NCBI GenBank assembly: GCA_016930375.1
Contig: JAFGGU010000035.1
Location: 1-64,000 of the forward strand
Direction of reading: 5' to 3'
DNA from: Bacteroidales bacterium
GTDB taxonomy: Bacteria > Bacteroidota > Bacteroidia > Bacteroidales > UBA10428
Length of the DNA: 64,000 nt
Program-made: the position numbers and the translations under genes
In this document: one piece after another, positions 8,187-17,387 of the stretch
How the letters are laid out: every line of letters begins with the position of its first letter
Numbering within the stretch: position 1 is the first letter of the stretch
The notes under the pieces: generated by a model
The model's database searches: none
What the model was told of the DNA's origin: nothing
What the model saw: only the letters and a program-made list of their open reading frames with translations

Positions 8187-10541
8187 ATGGCCAAAAAGAA
8201 TAATTCCGGTGACAATAAAAATGGGAAAACCAGATCAGGTTCCTTTTTTACCGATGAGAAATTTAAGGTGACCCTGGGTGTCATCCTTTCGGGGTTTGCT
8301 GTCCTGCTCTTCATATCATTCGTATCCTACCTTTTTACCTGGAAAACCGACCAGAGCTTCGAATGGTCCAGGGTATTCTCGGATCCGGAATACAAGGTTG
8401 ACAACTGGTCGGGAAAAATGGGCGCCTACTTTTCCAATTTGTTCTTAAACCGCTGGTTTGGCATTGCCTCTTTCGCGGTCCCTTTAATGATCCTTCTCTT
8501 AGGTTTCCGGCTCATGCGGGTCAAAATAAATAAACTTTCCCTGATCATCAGGACCGCGGTTGTTGGAATGATCCTCTTATCCATCTGGCTTGGTTATATT
8601 CTGGGTGACTTCATGGGGATTCTCGGTAGCGGATTGGGCGGTAAACATGGATTGTACATTAGCCAATGGCTTACAGCTTTTGCCGGAACAATAGGCGCTG
8701 CACTTATTTTACTGGCTGCCACGGTGATCTGGTCTGTTTTTTCAATACCAGGCTCTCTCGCCTGGTTCGGCAAATTGTTCTCTTTGAAAATACCCATGCC
8801 AGGGAAAGACCTGATAGTCCAACAAGATGCAGGATCACAGCCGGTTACCGGGGAAGAAAAACCTGAACATTACAATGATCTTGTCTTTGAAACAGAGTTT
8901 AACCGGCATGAACGGGAAGGAAAATCGGTGACAATTGATCAGGGTACTGATGAAGATGACATTGAACTTCTGGTTGAAAAACCGGTTGAGGGGAGCGCCG
9001 CTGAATCTGTGCCGGAGCGTTATGAAATGTTGGAGGATTATGATCCTACACTTGATCTCCCTCATTATCAGATGCCTTCAATCGAACTTCTGGAGAAACA
9101 TGATGCGGAGAATTCTACGGTGACCAACGAAGAGCTGATCAGCAATAAAAACAAAATTGTAGAAACCCTTTCACATTATAAGATCCAGATTGACAAGATT
9201 AAAGCCACCATTGGTCCAACGGTCACCTTGTACGAGATTGTCCCTGCACCGGGCGTTCGCATTTCAAAAATCAAAAGTCTTGAGGACGACATTGCACTCA
9301 GTCTGGCTGCCCTGGGTATTCGTATTATTGCACCAATGCCGGGTAAGGGTACAATTGGAATTGAGGTTCCTAACCAGAATCCTGAAATTGTATCCATGAG
9401 GTCGGTTCTCAGTTCCAGGAAATTCCAGGAAAATTCATTCGAATTGCCCGTCGCTATGGGTAAAACCATATCCAATGAAACGTATGTGTTCGACCTGGCA
9501 AAAATGCCCCATTTGCTGTTGGCCGGGGCAACCGGTCAGGGAAAATCGGTGGGACTGAATTGCATCATTACCTCTTTACTGTACAAAAAGCATCCCTCGC
9601 AGCTCAAGTTTGTTCTTATCGATCCAAAACGTGTTGAACTAACGGCCTATACAAGTCTCGAAAAGCATTACCTGGCCAAGATCCCCGATGCCGAAGAGGT
9701 TATTATTACCGATACCAAAAAGGTCATCTATACCCTGAATTCCCTTACCATTGAGATGGATCAGCGATATCAGCTGCTTGAAAAGGCTGCTGTCAGAAAT
9801 ATCAGGGAATACAACCATAAATTCATCAAGCGTAAACTCAATCCTGAAAAGGGACACCGATACCTGCCCTATATTGTGGTGATCGTGGATGAATTTGCCG
9901 ATCTGATCATGACGGCAGGGAAAGAAGTGGAAACCCCGCTGGCCAGGCTGGCGCAATTGGCCCGTGCCATCGGCATACACCTTGTGATTGCCACCCAGCG
10001 CCCGACCACCAATATCATAACAGGTGTTATCAAGGCAAATTTCCCGGCCCGGATTGCTTTCAGGGTTTCTTCGATGATTGATTCCCGCACCATACTGGAT
10101 TCACCAGGGGCTAACCAGCTGGTTGGCAGGGGTGATATGCTGTTTGCCCCCGGAAGCGACATGATCAGGATTCAATGCGCTTTTATTGATGTACCGGAAA
10201 CAGATACCATTACGAAATTTATTTCAACCCAGAAAGGATTTGCCACTGCGCTCTATCTGCCGGAATTTGTTGAAGAGAATGGCGGATCAGATATCGGTGA
10301 AGTGGATCTGTCAAAACGTGATAATTTATTTAATGATGCAGCCCGACTGGTGGTAATACACCAGCAGGGATCCACTTCACTGGTTCAGCGAAAATTTTCC
10401 ATCGGGTACAACCGGGCAGGCCGTATTATGGATCAACTCGAAGCAGCAGGCATTGTGGGACCTCCTGACGGAAGCAAACCGAGGCAGGTATTTTTCCCTG
10501 ACGAATACAGTCTGGAACAGTTTTTGAGGACCATGAATTAA
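8187..10541 (+). CDS. ftsK: DNA translocase FtsK/SpoIIIE
   Basis: A 784-residue septal DNA translocase that pumps chromosome ends through the closing division septum and helps resolve dimers. Four N-terminal membrane helices occupy about 25-195. An acidic low-complexity linker (about 205-300) follows, then the alpha and beta motor domains with Walker A GATGQGKS at 447-454 and Walker B VDEFAD with Asp568 and Glu569. The winged-helix gamma domain, which reads KOPS-type DNA signals, ends the protein (about 712-780, with GYNRAGRIMDQLEAAGI). Length is usual for Bacteroidota FtsK. The ATG is eight bases after TTGCGATC, with no clear Shine-Dalgarno. The LolA-like gene follows after about 70 bases and may be cotranscribed. 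Confidence 0.96.
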   Translation: MAKKNNSGDNKNGKTRSGSFFTDEKFKVTLGVILSGFAVLLFISFVSYLFTWKTDQSFEWSRVFSDPEYKVDNWSGKMGAYFSNLFLNRWFGIASFAVPLMILLLGFRLMRVKINKLSLIIRTAVVGMILLSIWLGYILGDFMGILGSGLGGKHGLYISQWLTAFAGTIGAALILLAATVIWSVFSIPGSLAWFGKLFSLKIPMPGKDLIVQQDAGSQPVTGEEKPEHYNDLVFETEFNRHEREGKSVTIDQGTDEDDIELLVEKPVEGSAAESVPERYEMLEDYDPTLDLPHYQMPSIELLEKHDAENSTVTNEELISNKNKIVETLSHYKIQIDKIKATIGPTVTLYEIVPAPGVRISKIKSLEDDIALSLAALGIRIIAPMPGKGTIGIEVPNQNPEIVSMRSVLSSRKFQENSFELPVAMGKTISNETYVFDLAKMPHLLLAGATGQGKSVGLNCIITSLLYKKHPSQLKFVLIDPKRVELTAYTSLEKHYLAKIPDAEEVIITDTKKVIYTLNSLTIEMDQRYQLLEKAAVRNIREYNHKFIKRKLNPEKGHRYLPYIVVIVDEFADLIMTAGKEVETPLARLAQLARAIGIHLVIATQRPTTNIITGVIKANFPARIAFRVSSMIDSRTILDSPGANQLVGRGDMLFAPGSDMIRIQCAFIDVPETDTITKFISTQKGFATALYLPEFVEENGGSDIGEVDLSKRDNLFNDAARLVVIHQQGSTSLVQRKFSIGYNRAGRIMDQLEAAGIVGPPDGSKPRQVFFPDEYSLEQFLRTMN

Positions 10542-10613
10542 TTCAGAGGTTCAGAAGTCTACAGGTAAAGGTTGCCTGGCTGTATATTATGCTCTGTCCT
10601 AAAACACATACTA

Positions 10614-11285
10614 ATGTTCAAACTAGTTTCTTTTATTGTCGCGTTAATCGTTCCTGTTCACATCATCTCCCAGGAAAATCAGATCACGCAGGACCCGGTG
10701 GCCGGAAAGATTCTGGATCGCATGGCACTGAAAACCCAGGCGATGCAATCCATGCAGGCAGATTTTGAGCTGGTCATTGAGGATAGAAAAGAAAAGACAA
10801 AAAACATTTCATCCGGCAACGTGCTGATCAAAAAGAATAAATACAAGATCAACAGCCAGGGCAGCACAGTTTATTTCAACGGTAAGACGATGTGGACATA
10901 CATTCAGGATAACAATGAAGTTACCATCACCGAACCCGATACTGAGCCCGATGACTTCTTGAGCAATCCTTCCGCTTTTTTTACCCTGTACAAACGCGAT
11001 TTTAAATACAGGTACGTTCAGGAAACTACCATGAATGGCGCTGGTGCCCACGAAATTGATCTGTTCCCCAAAAACCTCAACCAGCCGTATTCCCGGATCA
11101 AGGTTTTCATCGGATCAAAATCCGATCTGCCCATGGTGATTAAATCTGTTGGTAAAGACGGGGTAGACTATACTGTAACTCTGAAGAATCTATTGCTGGA
11201 CAAGGAAACACCTGATGCTGTTTTCACTTTTGATGCCAGTAAGTTTAAAAAAGTGGAGATTGTGGATATGCGGGGGGTTGAATAG
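10614..11285 (+). CDS. LolA-like outer-membrane lipoprotein carrier
   Basis: A 223-residue exported protein with a signal peptide (about 1-20, ending near VHIISQ) and a LolA/LolB-type fold: alternating amphipathic beta strands, SSGNVLIKKNKYKI, then a WTYIQDNNEVTI strand. LolA carries lipoproteins across the periplasm to the outer membrane. In this phylum the domain also occurs in proteins of unproven function that sit near ftsK, so lolA is not assigned as a symbol. The start at 10614 is chosen over an in-frame ATG at 10572, because the signal peptide begins at MFKLV. The TAG stop abuts a heptad-repeat hairpin (11284-11396) shared with the convergent GH20 gene. Confidence 0.8.
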   Translation: MFKLVSFIVALIVPVHIISQENQITQDPVAGKILDRMALKTQAMQSMQADFELVIEDRKEKTKNISSGNVLIKKNKYKINSQGSTVYFNGKTMWTYIQDNNEVTITEPDTEPDDFLSNPSAFFTLYKRDFKYRYVQETTMNGAGAHEIDLFPKNLNQPYSRIKVFIGSKSDLPMVIKSVGKDGVDYTVTLKNLLLDKETPDAVFTFDASKFKKVEIVDMRGVE

Positions 11286-11396
11286 TGAATAGTGATGAGT
11301 AATAAGTGATGAGCGGGATTTGTGTTTCGGGTAGTGTGCATGCCCGATACCCATGCACACTTGTTACTCATCACTCATCACTCATCACTCTTTACT
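11284..11396. repeat. Heptad-repeat arms forming nested hairpin between convergent genes
   Basis: The left arm (11284-11313) has spaced GTGATGAG units and the right arm (11364-11396) has tandem ACTCATC heptads, the reverse complement, so the region can fold back on itself. Inside the loop a second perfect inverted repeat, GTGTGCATG (11334-11342) and CATGCACAC (11352-11360), can form its own stem. The arms touch the stop codons of both flanking genes (lolA-like and GH20). It may act as a bidirectional terminator or mRNA 3' protector, though there is no T-run typical of an intrinsic terminator. Confidence 0.65.
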
Positions 11397-13974
11397 GGAT
11401 TTCCACGACCCTACTCCCTCTCCCTTTACCATTAAATGCCTTCAGCTTTACAACACCGCTGGCCTCAACAGGTTCAATGTAGGTTTCTGCTTTTTCATCA
11501 GGTTCTGAACCATCGGTAGTATAACGGATCACAAAGCCGGGGAAATCCGTATTGGCATAAAGTTTCCCGTCTTTTACAACTCCGCCGGGAGGAGCGATGC
11601 GGTAGTTAAATCCACCGAAGATATAATCGAGACGGGGGAATTCATAGTACCCAACCTGATTTACAAATTTATTCCAGGCAGCATCCACTACTTTAACCCG
11701 GTTAGATGTAATTTCAATGGTTTCATATGCCGGAGCCTGGCTCCAGGCTCTCTCGGCAAATCCCAGGATTTTCGGTATTGCAGAATATTCCAGCATATCC
11801 TGATTTTTCAGGGTCTCACTCCACAATTCGGCCTGAAGGCCCAGTATGTTTTTGCGGGCACCGGGTTTCAGCCTTTCCATATTACTGTATGCCAGTTCCG
11901 GAACAACCGGCCGACCCTGTTGATCCCAGAGGCTTGATTTGAAGGCATCATACGGTATGAAATCGAAAGCCTTGCGGGTATCCACAAATCCACCCCAGTA
12001 TAGTCCCGGTTCTTTCGGATCGGCATTGTAGGATAGATCCATATAGAAATTATTCACGTTGCATAATACCACAGGATATCCGGCATTGGCCAGTTTATAA
12101 CCCAGGTTGAGATTTGAGCCCAAACTGTTCCAAACAAAAGGAATCACTTTTTGCCCTATAAATTTTGGATTGGGTATCCAACCCCCATCACCAATCAGCA
12201 TGGCCACTTCTTCCCATCCTCCAACGGTCAGATCATATTTCCTGAGAACCTCCATCAGCCTTTCGAGGAAATACCCCTGAAGATTCTGCGGATCACCTAT
12301 CTCCGGATGTTGACCGAGCAGTTTCACACACTCGGGTGATTTGGCCCATACTCCACGGGGAACTTCATCTCCCCCGGTATGAATGAATGTCAGGGGTATG
12401 CCGGCCTCATCGTAGATCGCTTTCAGATCTTGAACCACAGTTTCGTAAAAATGGTAAACCGATTCAAGTGCAACACAAACAACATTATCGTTGTAGGCCT
12501 GGGCAGAGGAATACACGGAACTGTCATTCGGATCGGCAAGCCTGTATTCGGCAGCAGCCTCGGAATTCCCTTCGGCCATCAGCCTGCTGTACCTGTTTTC
12601 CATGGCCTTGATGGCAGCCCTGGAGTGCCCCGGTACATTGATCTCGGGTATCACCTGGATATGCCTTTCACCGGCATACTGAAGAATCTCAATAAAATCA
12701 TGACTGGTATAATAGCCTGTTCCGGAAGAATTTTTAGCATTGGTAAAAGGACCTGATCCATAGGAGGGTTGAAGATGGCTGTCATTTTTAAGGGTATGAC
12801 CCCGTTTGCTTCCTACTTCAGTCAGTTCGGGAAGACTCGGAATTTCAATCCGCCAGCCTTCGTCGTCGGTGAGGTGAAGATGGAGTATGTTGATCTTGTA
12901 CAGAGCCAGCAGATCAATTAATTTCAAAACAGTTTCTTTTTTGGAAAAGTTCCTGGCCACATCCAGATGAAATCCCCTGTAAGGGAACCTTGGAGCGTCT
13001 TTTACAACAATTTCCCCGATGCGGAAGGTTGTATTTCGCGTTTTGTAAACTTCTGCAGGGATCAGTGCAAGCAAACTTTGAATTCCGTAAAAAACACCTG
13101 CCGGGTCGGATCCGGTCAGGGATACGCCTGAGGACTCGGATATTGTTAATATATAGGCTTCCTTTCCAATTCCCTTTATGTTGATCTGACCGGTCTTCAG
13201 GACGATGGAATTAACACCTGCCTTCTCTCCTTCACTGATGTCCATTCTGACACCTGTCAGTTTTTCGAGAGCCGAAGCCAGGTACTCTGCTTCTTTCCTG
13301 CAATCGGCCTGGTAATAAATGTGATCGGTGGCGGTTAACTCAACCTCACCGGTTCCATTTACAAGGGATACCGGGGTAGGAATAATTTTCCCCAGTTTGT
13401 CGGGAGATAAAACAGAGATTCCGGAATTGGCGGTATAAACGGATTCCGGGGTAGGGAAAGAGAAACCGGTTTCCTCATCTGTGATACCCGGCTTTAACAG
13501 GTCAGTGAATGGCAAAACAGTATAATTCTTTACAACAACAGGAATCTCTGACGGTTTGCCATCATTGAACACAAAATACAAACCTTCGGGAGCATGTGAT
13601 TCTTTGATTATCCTTCCGTTGCATGCATAGGCAATGGTTAATTTTTCACCTGGTTTGAGAACGAAGGACTTACCCGGCCTAAGCCGGAAGAAATCACCGT
13701 TCATGTGTTCGAATGTTGCCAGGGCAGAATCAACGGGTTTACCGGGACTGGCCCCGATCTGATTGAAGTATAAATTCCAGTTGCCGGGGACAAGTTCAGA
13801 TTTCCCTTTGTTTTCAAAAACAAATGAAGCATTGCTGTGTCCTTCATTATTACCTGTTAATTCCCAGGTTACAAAAACTTCGTCACCGACCATGGCTTGC
13901 TTCTCCTGATCAGGTTTACAGGATATAGGGATTATCATACAGCCTGCAAGAAATAAAATCCAACGTTTTTTCAT
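11392..13974 (-). CDS. Beta-N-acetylhexosaminidase, GH20 lipoprotein
   Basis: An 860-residue exported glycoside hydrolase that releases terminal GlcNAc or GalNAc residues from glycans. A lipoprotein signal ends at IPISC (Cys19). An Ig-like N-terminal domain, a GH20b substrate-assisting domain (about 190-330) and the GH20 barrel follow, with LHLHLTDDEGW near 350-370 and the catalytic pair in HTGGDEVP, Asp536-Glu537. A C-terminal chitobiase-like strand domain, TTDGSEPD near 825, closes the protein. Its ATG overlaps the stop of the upstream dipeptidase gene as ATGA (13971-13974), so the two are translated together. Substrate could be host mucin-like glycans, chitooligosaccharides or cell-wall sugars; sequence alone does not decide. 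Confidence 0.93.
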   Translation of the reverse strand: MKKRWILFLAGCMIIPISCKPDQEKQAMVGDEVFVTWELTGNNEGHSNASFVFENKGKSELVPGNWNLYFNQIGASPGKPVDSALATFEHMNGDFFRLRPGKSFVLKPGEKLTIAYACNGRIIKESHAPEGLYFVFNDGKPSEIPVVVKNYTVLPFTDLLKPGITDEETGFSFPTPESVYTANSGISVLSPDKLGKIIPTPVSLVNGTGEVELTATDHIYYQADCRKEAEYLASALEKLTGVRMDISEGEKAGVNSIVLKTGQINIKGIGKEAYILTISESSGVSLTGSDPAGVFYGIQSLLALIPAEVYKTRNTTFRIGEIVVKDAPRFPYRGFHLDVARNFSKKETVLKLIDLLALYKINILHLHLTDDEGWRIEIPSLPELTEVGSKRGHTLKNDSHLQPSYGSGPFTNAKNSSGTGYYTSHDFIEILQYAGERHIQVIPEINVPGHSRAAIKAMENRYSRLMAEGNSEAAAEYRLADPNDSSVYSSAQAYNDNVVCVALESVYHFYETVVQDLKAIYDEAGIPLTFIHTGGDEVPRGVWAKSPECVKLLGQHPEIGDPQNLQGYFLERLMEVLRKYDLTVGGWEEVAMLIGDGGWIPNPKFIGQKVIPFVWNSLGSNLNLGYKLANAGYPVVLCNVNNFYMDLSYNADPKEPGLYWGGFVDTRKAFDFIPYDAFKSSLWDQQGRPVVPELAYSNMERLKPGARKNILGLQAELWSETLKNQDMLEYSAIPKILGFAERAWSQAPAYETIEITSNRVKVVDAAWNKFVNQVGYYEFPRLDYIFGGFNYRIAPPGGVVKDGKLYANTDFPGFVIRYTTDGSEPDEKAETYIEPVEASGVVKLKAFNGKGRGSRVVEIQ

Positions 13975-15434
13975 TTTTTTACCGGTATGTTTTGAAGTGT
14001 GTCGACGAGAAAATCCCAGAATTTCTGAACACTGGCTACATGAACCTTTTCATCAGGTGAATGGGGATGCCTGATGGTCGGTCCGAATGAAACCATGTCG
14101 AGATTTGGATATACACCTCCGATGATACCACATTCCAGACCGGCATGGATAGCTTTGATCTCCAGTTTCTTTCCATATTTCTTCTGGTAAACCGCGTCCA
14201 TGGTTTTCATGATGGCAGAATCCATATTGGGTTTCCATCCCGGGTAGGATCCGGTAAATGTAACTTTTGCACCTGCCATTTCAAACAAAGCCCGCATGGT
14301 ATTGGCCAGGTTCTCCTTGGCAGAATCCACTGAACTCCTCAGCAGACAACTTATATTGACCGAAGCAGGATTAGTTTTGACAATGGCCAGGTTGGTTGAG
14401 GTTTCAACAAGTCCCGGTATGCCATCCGTCATGCGGATGGTCCCGTTCGGACAACTGTATACAGCAGCTATCAGTCTTTTCTGGAAATCAGTTTGCATAA
14501 CATTTGCCGGCATTTCGGCTTTTGACAATTCGATCTTCAGATCGGGTTCTGTAAAAGCCAGTTCCTTCGACACAACCGAGGTATATTCTTTGACCAGCTC
14601 CAGGAAGGCTTTTTCGTTCCGTTCGGGAACAATAACCACAGCATGCGCTTCGCGGGGGATGGCATTCCTCATATTGCCGCCTTCAACCATACACAAACGC
14701 ATTCCGCTTGTGTTTTCAGCTCTCCAGAGCAACCTGAAAAGGATCAGATTTGAATTGCCCCTGCCCAAATTGATGTCGATGCCTGAGTGCCCGCCCTTCA
14801 ATCTTGAAATTTTAATCAGGTAGGGTTTGTAGCCGGACGGAATTTTATCGGCAAGGTAATCGAATTCAAAATTGCCATCCATGCCACCGGCACAGCCAAT
14901 ATAAAGTTCTCCTTCATCTTCCGAATCAAGGTTCAGGAGAATATCCCCTTTCAGGATTCCTGGTTCCAGCGCAAAGGCACCAGTCATGCCGGTTTCTTCA
15001 TCAATTGTAAAAAGGGCTTCAACCGGTCCATGCGATAAATCCTTCGATTCAAGAACAGACATCATTGCGGCTACACCTATTCCGTTGTCAGCACCGAGGG
15101 TAGTTCCGTTTGCCTTGACCCATTCTCCATCAATATAGGCCTCAATGGGATCTTTTTCAAAATCATGTTTCTTATCACTGTTCTTTTGTGGAACCATATC
15201 GAGGTGAGACTGAAATATCACACCTTTTCGATTTTCCATGCCCGGTGTTGCCGGTTTACGGATTACAATATTGCCAACCCGGTCAACATGGGTTTCGAGC
15301 CTGAGGTTTTCGCCAAACTTCTTAATGTATTCAATGATGCGGGCTTCCTTCTTGGAAGGCCTGGGTATCTGGGTCAGGCTTTTGAAATTCTTCCATATGC
15401 CTGATGGGGTGAGTGTTTCAAGTTTTGTATTCAT
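13971..15434 (-). CDS. pepD: Aminoacyl-histidine dipeptidase PepD (M20)
   Basis: A 487-residue cytosolic zinc dipeptidase of the M20C group (PepD, Xaa-His dipeptidase). Metal and catalytic residues are visible: HLD at 77-79 (His77, Asp79), Asp116 in LGADNGIG, the catalytic Glu146-Glu147 in DEETGM, Asp170, and the late zinc-binding His in RHPHSPDEKVH near the C-terminus. A lid domain sits between about 207 and 385. The ATG at 15432-15434 is chosen because MNTKLETLTPSGIW matches the family start; the longer frame adds nine residues. The stop overlaps the GH20 start by four bases. It would hydrolyse imported dipeptides. Confidence 0.92.
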   Translation of the reverse strand: MNTKLETLTPSGIWKNFKSLTQIPRPSKKEARIIEYIKKFGENLRLETHVDRVGNIVIRKPATPGMENRKGVIFQSHLDMVPQKNSDKKHDFEKDPIEAYIDGEWVKANGTTLGADNGIGVAAMMSVLESKDLSHGPVEALFTIDEETGMTGAFALEPGILKGDILLNLDSEDEGELYIGCAGGMDGNFEFDYLADKIPSGYKPYLIKISRLKGGHSGIDINLGRGNSNLILFRLLWRAENTSGMRLCMVEGGNMRNAIPREAHAVVIVPERNEKAFLELVKEYTSVVSKELAFTEPDLKIELSKAEMPANVMQTDFQKRLIAAVYSCPNGTIRMTDGIPGLVETSTNLAIVKTNPASVNISCLLRSSVDSAKENLANTMRALFEMAGAKVTFTGSYPGWKPNMDSAIMKTMDAVYQKKYGKKLEIKAIHAGLECGIIGGVYPNLDMVSFGPTIRHPHSPDEKVHVASVQKFWDFLVDTLQNIPVKK

Positions 15435-15553
15435 AATATGAGGTTTTAGAAAAATATCCAAAACCCTAAAATTACCGATAATCTGCTATTTACGCCAAGA
15501 TATTTGTCATGAATTTTTTTAGGATGAGCGACTTTGAATCTGAAAAGCTGTAG

Positions 15554-15587
15554 TTGAATCATCCATTGGAACATTTTCGTAACTTTG
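15554..15587 (+). promoter_or_regulatory. Bacteroidota-type promoter (TTG-N23-TAACTTTG)
   Basis: TAACTTTG at 15580-15587 matches the Bacteroidota -7 consensus TAnnTTTG exactly. A TTG at 15554-15556 lies 23 bases upstream, within the spacing reported for this phylum's -33 element. It is 26 bases before the ATG at 15614. This placement also argues against reading the gene from the in-frame TTG at 15554. Confidence 0.6.
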
Positions 15588-15613
15588 GCGTTATATTAAA
15601 TAAAAGAAATGTA

Positions 15614-16147
15614 ATGAGAAAAACGATTATATCACTGGTTGTTTTGTTTTTTGCTTTTTCTGTCACTGCGCAGACCCCGGTTAAATGGTACACCATTGAG
15701 GAAGCCTTTACACTGACCAGGAAACAGCCTAAAAAAATTCTGATCGATGTATATACCGACTGGTGCAGCTGGTGTAAAGTAATGGACAATAAGACATTCA
15801 GCAATAAAGTGATCGCCGATTACCTGAATAGCAATTATTATCCCGTAAAATTCAACGCTGAACAAAAGGGCGATGTCATTCTGGACGGTAAGACCTATAA
15901 ATTTGTAGCCAGCGGCCAAAGGGGTTATCATGAACTTGCTGCCCAGCTGCTCAACGGAAAGCTGGGATATCCTTCTGTAGTATTTCTTGATGAACAAACC
16001 AGGATGATACAGCCTGTTCAGGGTTATATACAGGCCAGGGAATTCGACGAAATCATCCGGTTTATCGGCGGGGGACATTATAAAAGTCAGAAATGGGAGG
16101 ATTTCCAGGCAAATTACAAATCACCCATTCCGGCTGAAGCACAGTGA
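15614..16147 (+). CDS. Exported thioredoxin-like protein
   Basis: A 177-residue periplasmic thioredoxin-fold protein. A signal peptide (1-20, cleaved after VTAQ) is followed by a domain with the redox motif DWCSWCK (Cys51 and Cys54) and the cis-Pro loop GYPSVVFLD about 115-124. The DxDWCxxC context is that of the DUF255/thioredoxin_7 group, which includes chaperone-like and disulfide-reducing proteins. The specific partner is unknown. The start at 15614 fits the signal peptide and a consensus promoter 26 bases upstream. It stands alone between divergent pepD and a convergent DUF4831 gene. The 3' flank is a 7-bp-period repeat tract. Confidence 0.82.
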   Translation: MRKTIISLVVLFFAFSVTAQTPVKWYTIEEAFTLTRKQPKKILIDVYTDWCSWCKVMDNKTFSNKVIADYLNSNYYPVKFNAEQKGDVILDGKTYKFVASGQRGYHELAAQLLNGKLGYPSVVFLDEQTRMIQPVQGYIQAREFDEIIRFIGGGHYKSQKWEDFQANYKSPIPAEAQ

Positions 16148-16156
16148 GCAGGTATC

Positions 16157-16287
16157 GGTAAACAGTAAACAGTAAACAGTAAACAGTAAACAGTATTCAG
16201 TAAACAGTATTCAGTAACCAGTACCTAGCAACTAGTATCCAGTATTTGCACATTGGCATTTTGGTACATTGGCATATTGGCATATTG
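16157..16287. repeat. 7-bp tandem repeat tract (TAAACAG) plus TATTGGCA repeats
   Basis: From 16157 to about 16244 the sequence is a tandem array with a 7-base period. TAAACAG is nearly perfect for five units, then drifts through TATTCAG, TAACCAG and similar variants. From about 16249 to 16287 a second array follows, with 7 to 8-base units around CATTGGCA and CATATTGG. Both fill the gap between the convergent thioredoxin-like and DUF4831 genes. Decay away from one end suggests expansion by slippage followed by mutation. Confidence 0.85.
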
Positions 16288-16292
16288 TTTCA

Positions 16293-17387
16293 TCATTCTC
16301 CCCCCAGATCCATTGGTATAAAAGCTCCGCTCTGAAACACCGGATAAATAGCTTCAGCCCAGATCTGTTCTCCGACAGTTAACTTGACCGCAACCTGGTC
16401 CGCTACCCTGTAATTAATCTGATTGACCGGCATTTTTAAGGGTACCCGGTACTGTTCCAATGCCCTGGTTTTGTTTTCGTTCATGAGTTCCAGCATAACC
16501 GGTATGCCTCCGGCTTCCCTGGCATCAACAAATCCTTCATTATCAGCAAATCTGAAAAGGACTACAGGATTGCTCTCCTTATCCGCCACGGGTGCATACC
16601 TGTAATTCCTGTTAAAGAGTGTTGTTATTCTTTTCCCGATAAACAGAGACAGATATTCCGCTTCGAGCCGGGATAATTCTTTCAGTGCATCGGCCATGGC
16701 TTCTCCTTCGGGCATAAAGTCGTACTGACCGGCCACAAGCTTAAAACGACGTTTTTTCAACTTGATCAGAAAATTAGCCGCTTCTTCGGCTTTTTGCTCC
16801 AGGGTTTTTTCTTTCAGCGTATTCCGGCGTGTGGGCTCTCCATCGGCGCCCGGCATCACCAGACTGATATCAACATTTTTTTCAGCCTCGAAATTCCGTT
16901 TAACGGATAAATCGGTAAAAGGAATATTAGTGCTGATTGCAGGATTATTGAAGGGAAAGGTATGATCGAAAGAAAAATCCCCGGCCCCAAGTATCAACCC
17001 GTTGCTGATCAGCCCGGCCAATGAAGGATTGACATCCGTTCTCCCAACTCCGCGCATCGTGTAGATATAATCAGGATCGGCTTCGAAATGCCTGGATAGT
17101 TGCATTTCAACAATTCGCCAGGAGATTTCATTTTTTTCTGGTACATCCTGAATTCCCAGGTATTTGTCGGCAAACTGATAATAAGGTCCTGGGATTACGG
17201 TCACCTGTTCGGCCTTAACCTGTACATCAATTACCGTAAGGGGCAGTGCGTATAGATAAGAACCAGTCAGAGCCGAACCCGTTTCATTGATATGGTTTAC
17301 CGAGATCCTGGCACTTTGCGAACATGAGAAAGCGATTGCAGCCATGAAGATTGCTGCTGAGGTTTTTCTACTGCGGTGATTTTTCAT
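16293..17387 (-). CDS. DUF4831-family lipoprotein-like protein
   Basis: A 364-residue exported protein resembling the Bacteroidota-specific DUF4831 family, whose function is unknown. The N-terminal hydrophobic stretch ends in AFSCSQSA, a plausible lipobox with Cys23. The family signature YALPLTVIDVQVKAEQ near 45-60 is followed by a GPYYQFADKYLGIQDV stretch. The remainder is mixed alpha/beta with a Lys/Arg-rich segment near 210-225. The ATG at 17385-17387 is chosen over an upstream ATG (17417) because it begins a normal signal peptide. It overlaps the end of the nnr gene by 20 bases, suggesting cotranscription, though no functional link is known. Confidence 0.72.
   Translation of the reverse strand: MKNHRSRKTSAAIFMAAIAFSCSQSARISVNHINETGSALTGSYLYALPLTVIDVQVKAEQVTVIPGPYYQFADKYLGIQDVPEKNEISWRIVEMQLSRHFEADPDYIYTMRGVGRTDVNPSLAGLISNGLILGAGDFSFDHTFPFNNPAISTNIPFTDLSVKRNFEAEKNVDISLVMPGADGEPTRRNTLKEKTLEQKAEEAANFLIKLKKRRFKLVAGQYDFMPEGEAMADALKELSRLEAEYLSLFIGKRITTLFNRNYRYAPVADKESNPVVLFRFADNEGFVDAREAGGIPVMLELMNENKTRALEQYRVPLKMPVNQINYRVADQVAVKLTVGEQIWAEAIYPVFQSGAFIPMDLGGE

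Noticed and set aside
15554-16147. The longer thioredoxin-like start at TTG 15554
   Set aside because: It falls inside the predicted promoter; the ATG at 15614 begins a proper signal peptide.
16157-16244. A CRISPR or iteron array
   Set aside because: Units are contiguous with a 7-base period and no spacers, and no replication initiator gene lies near.
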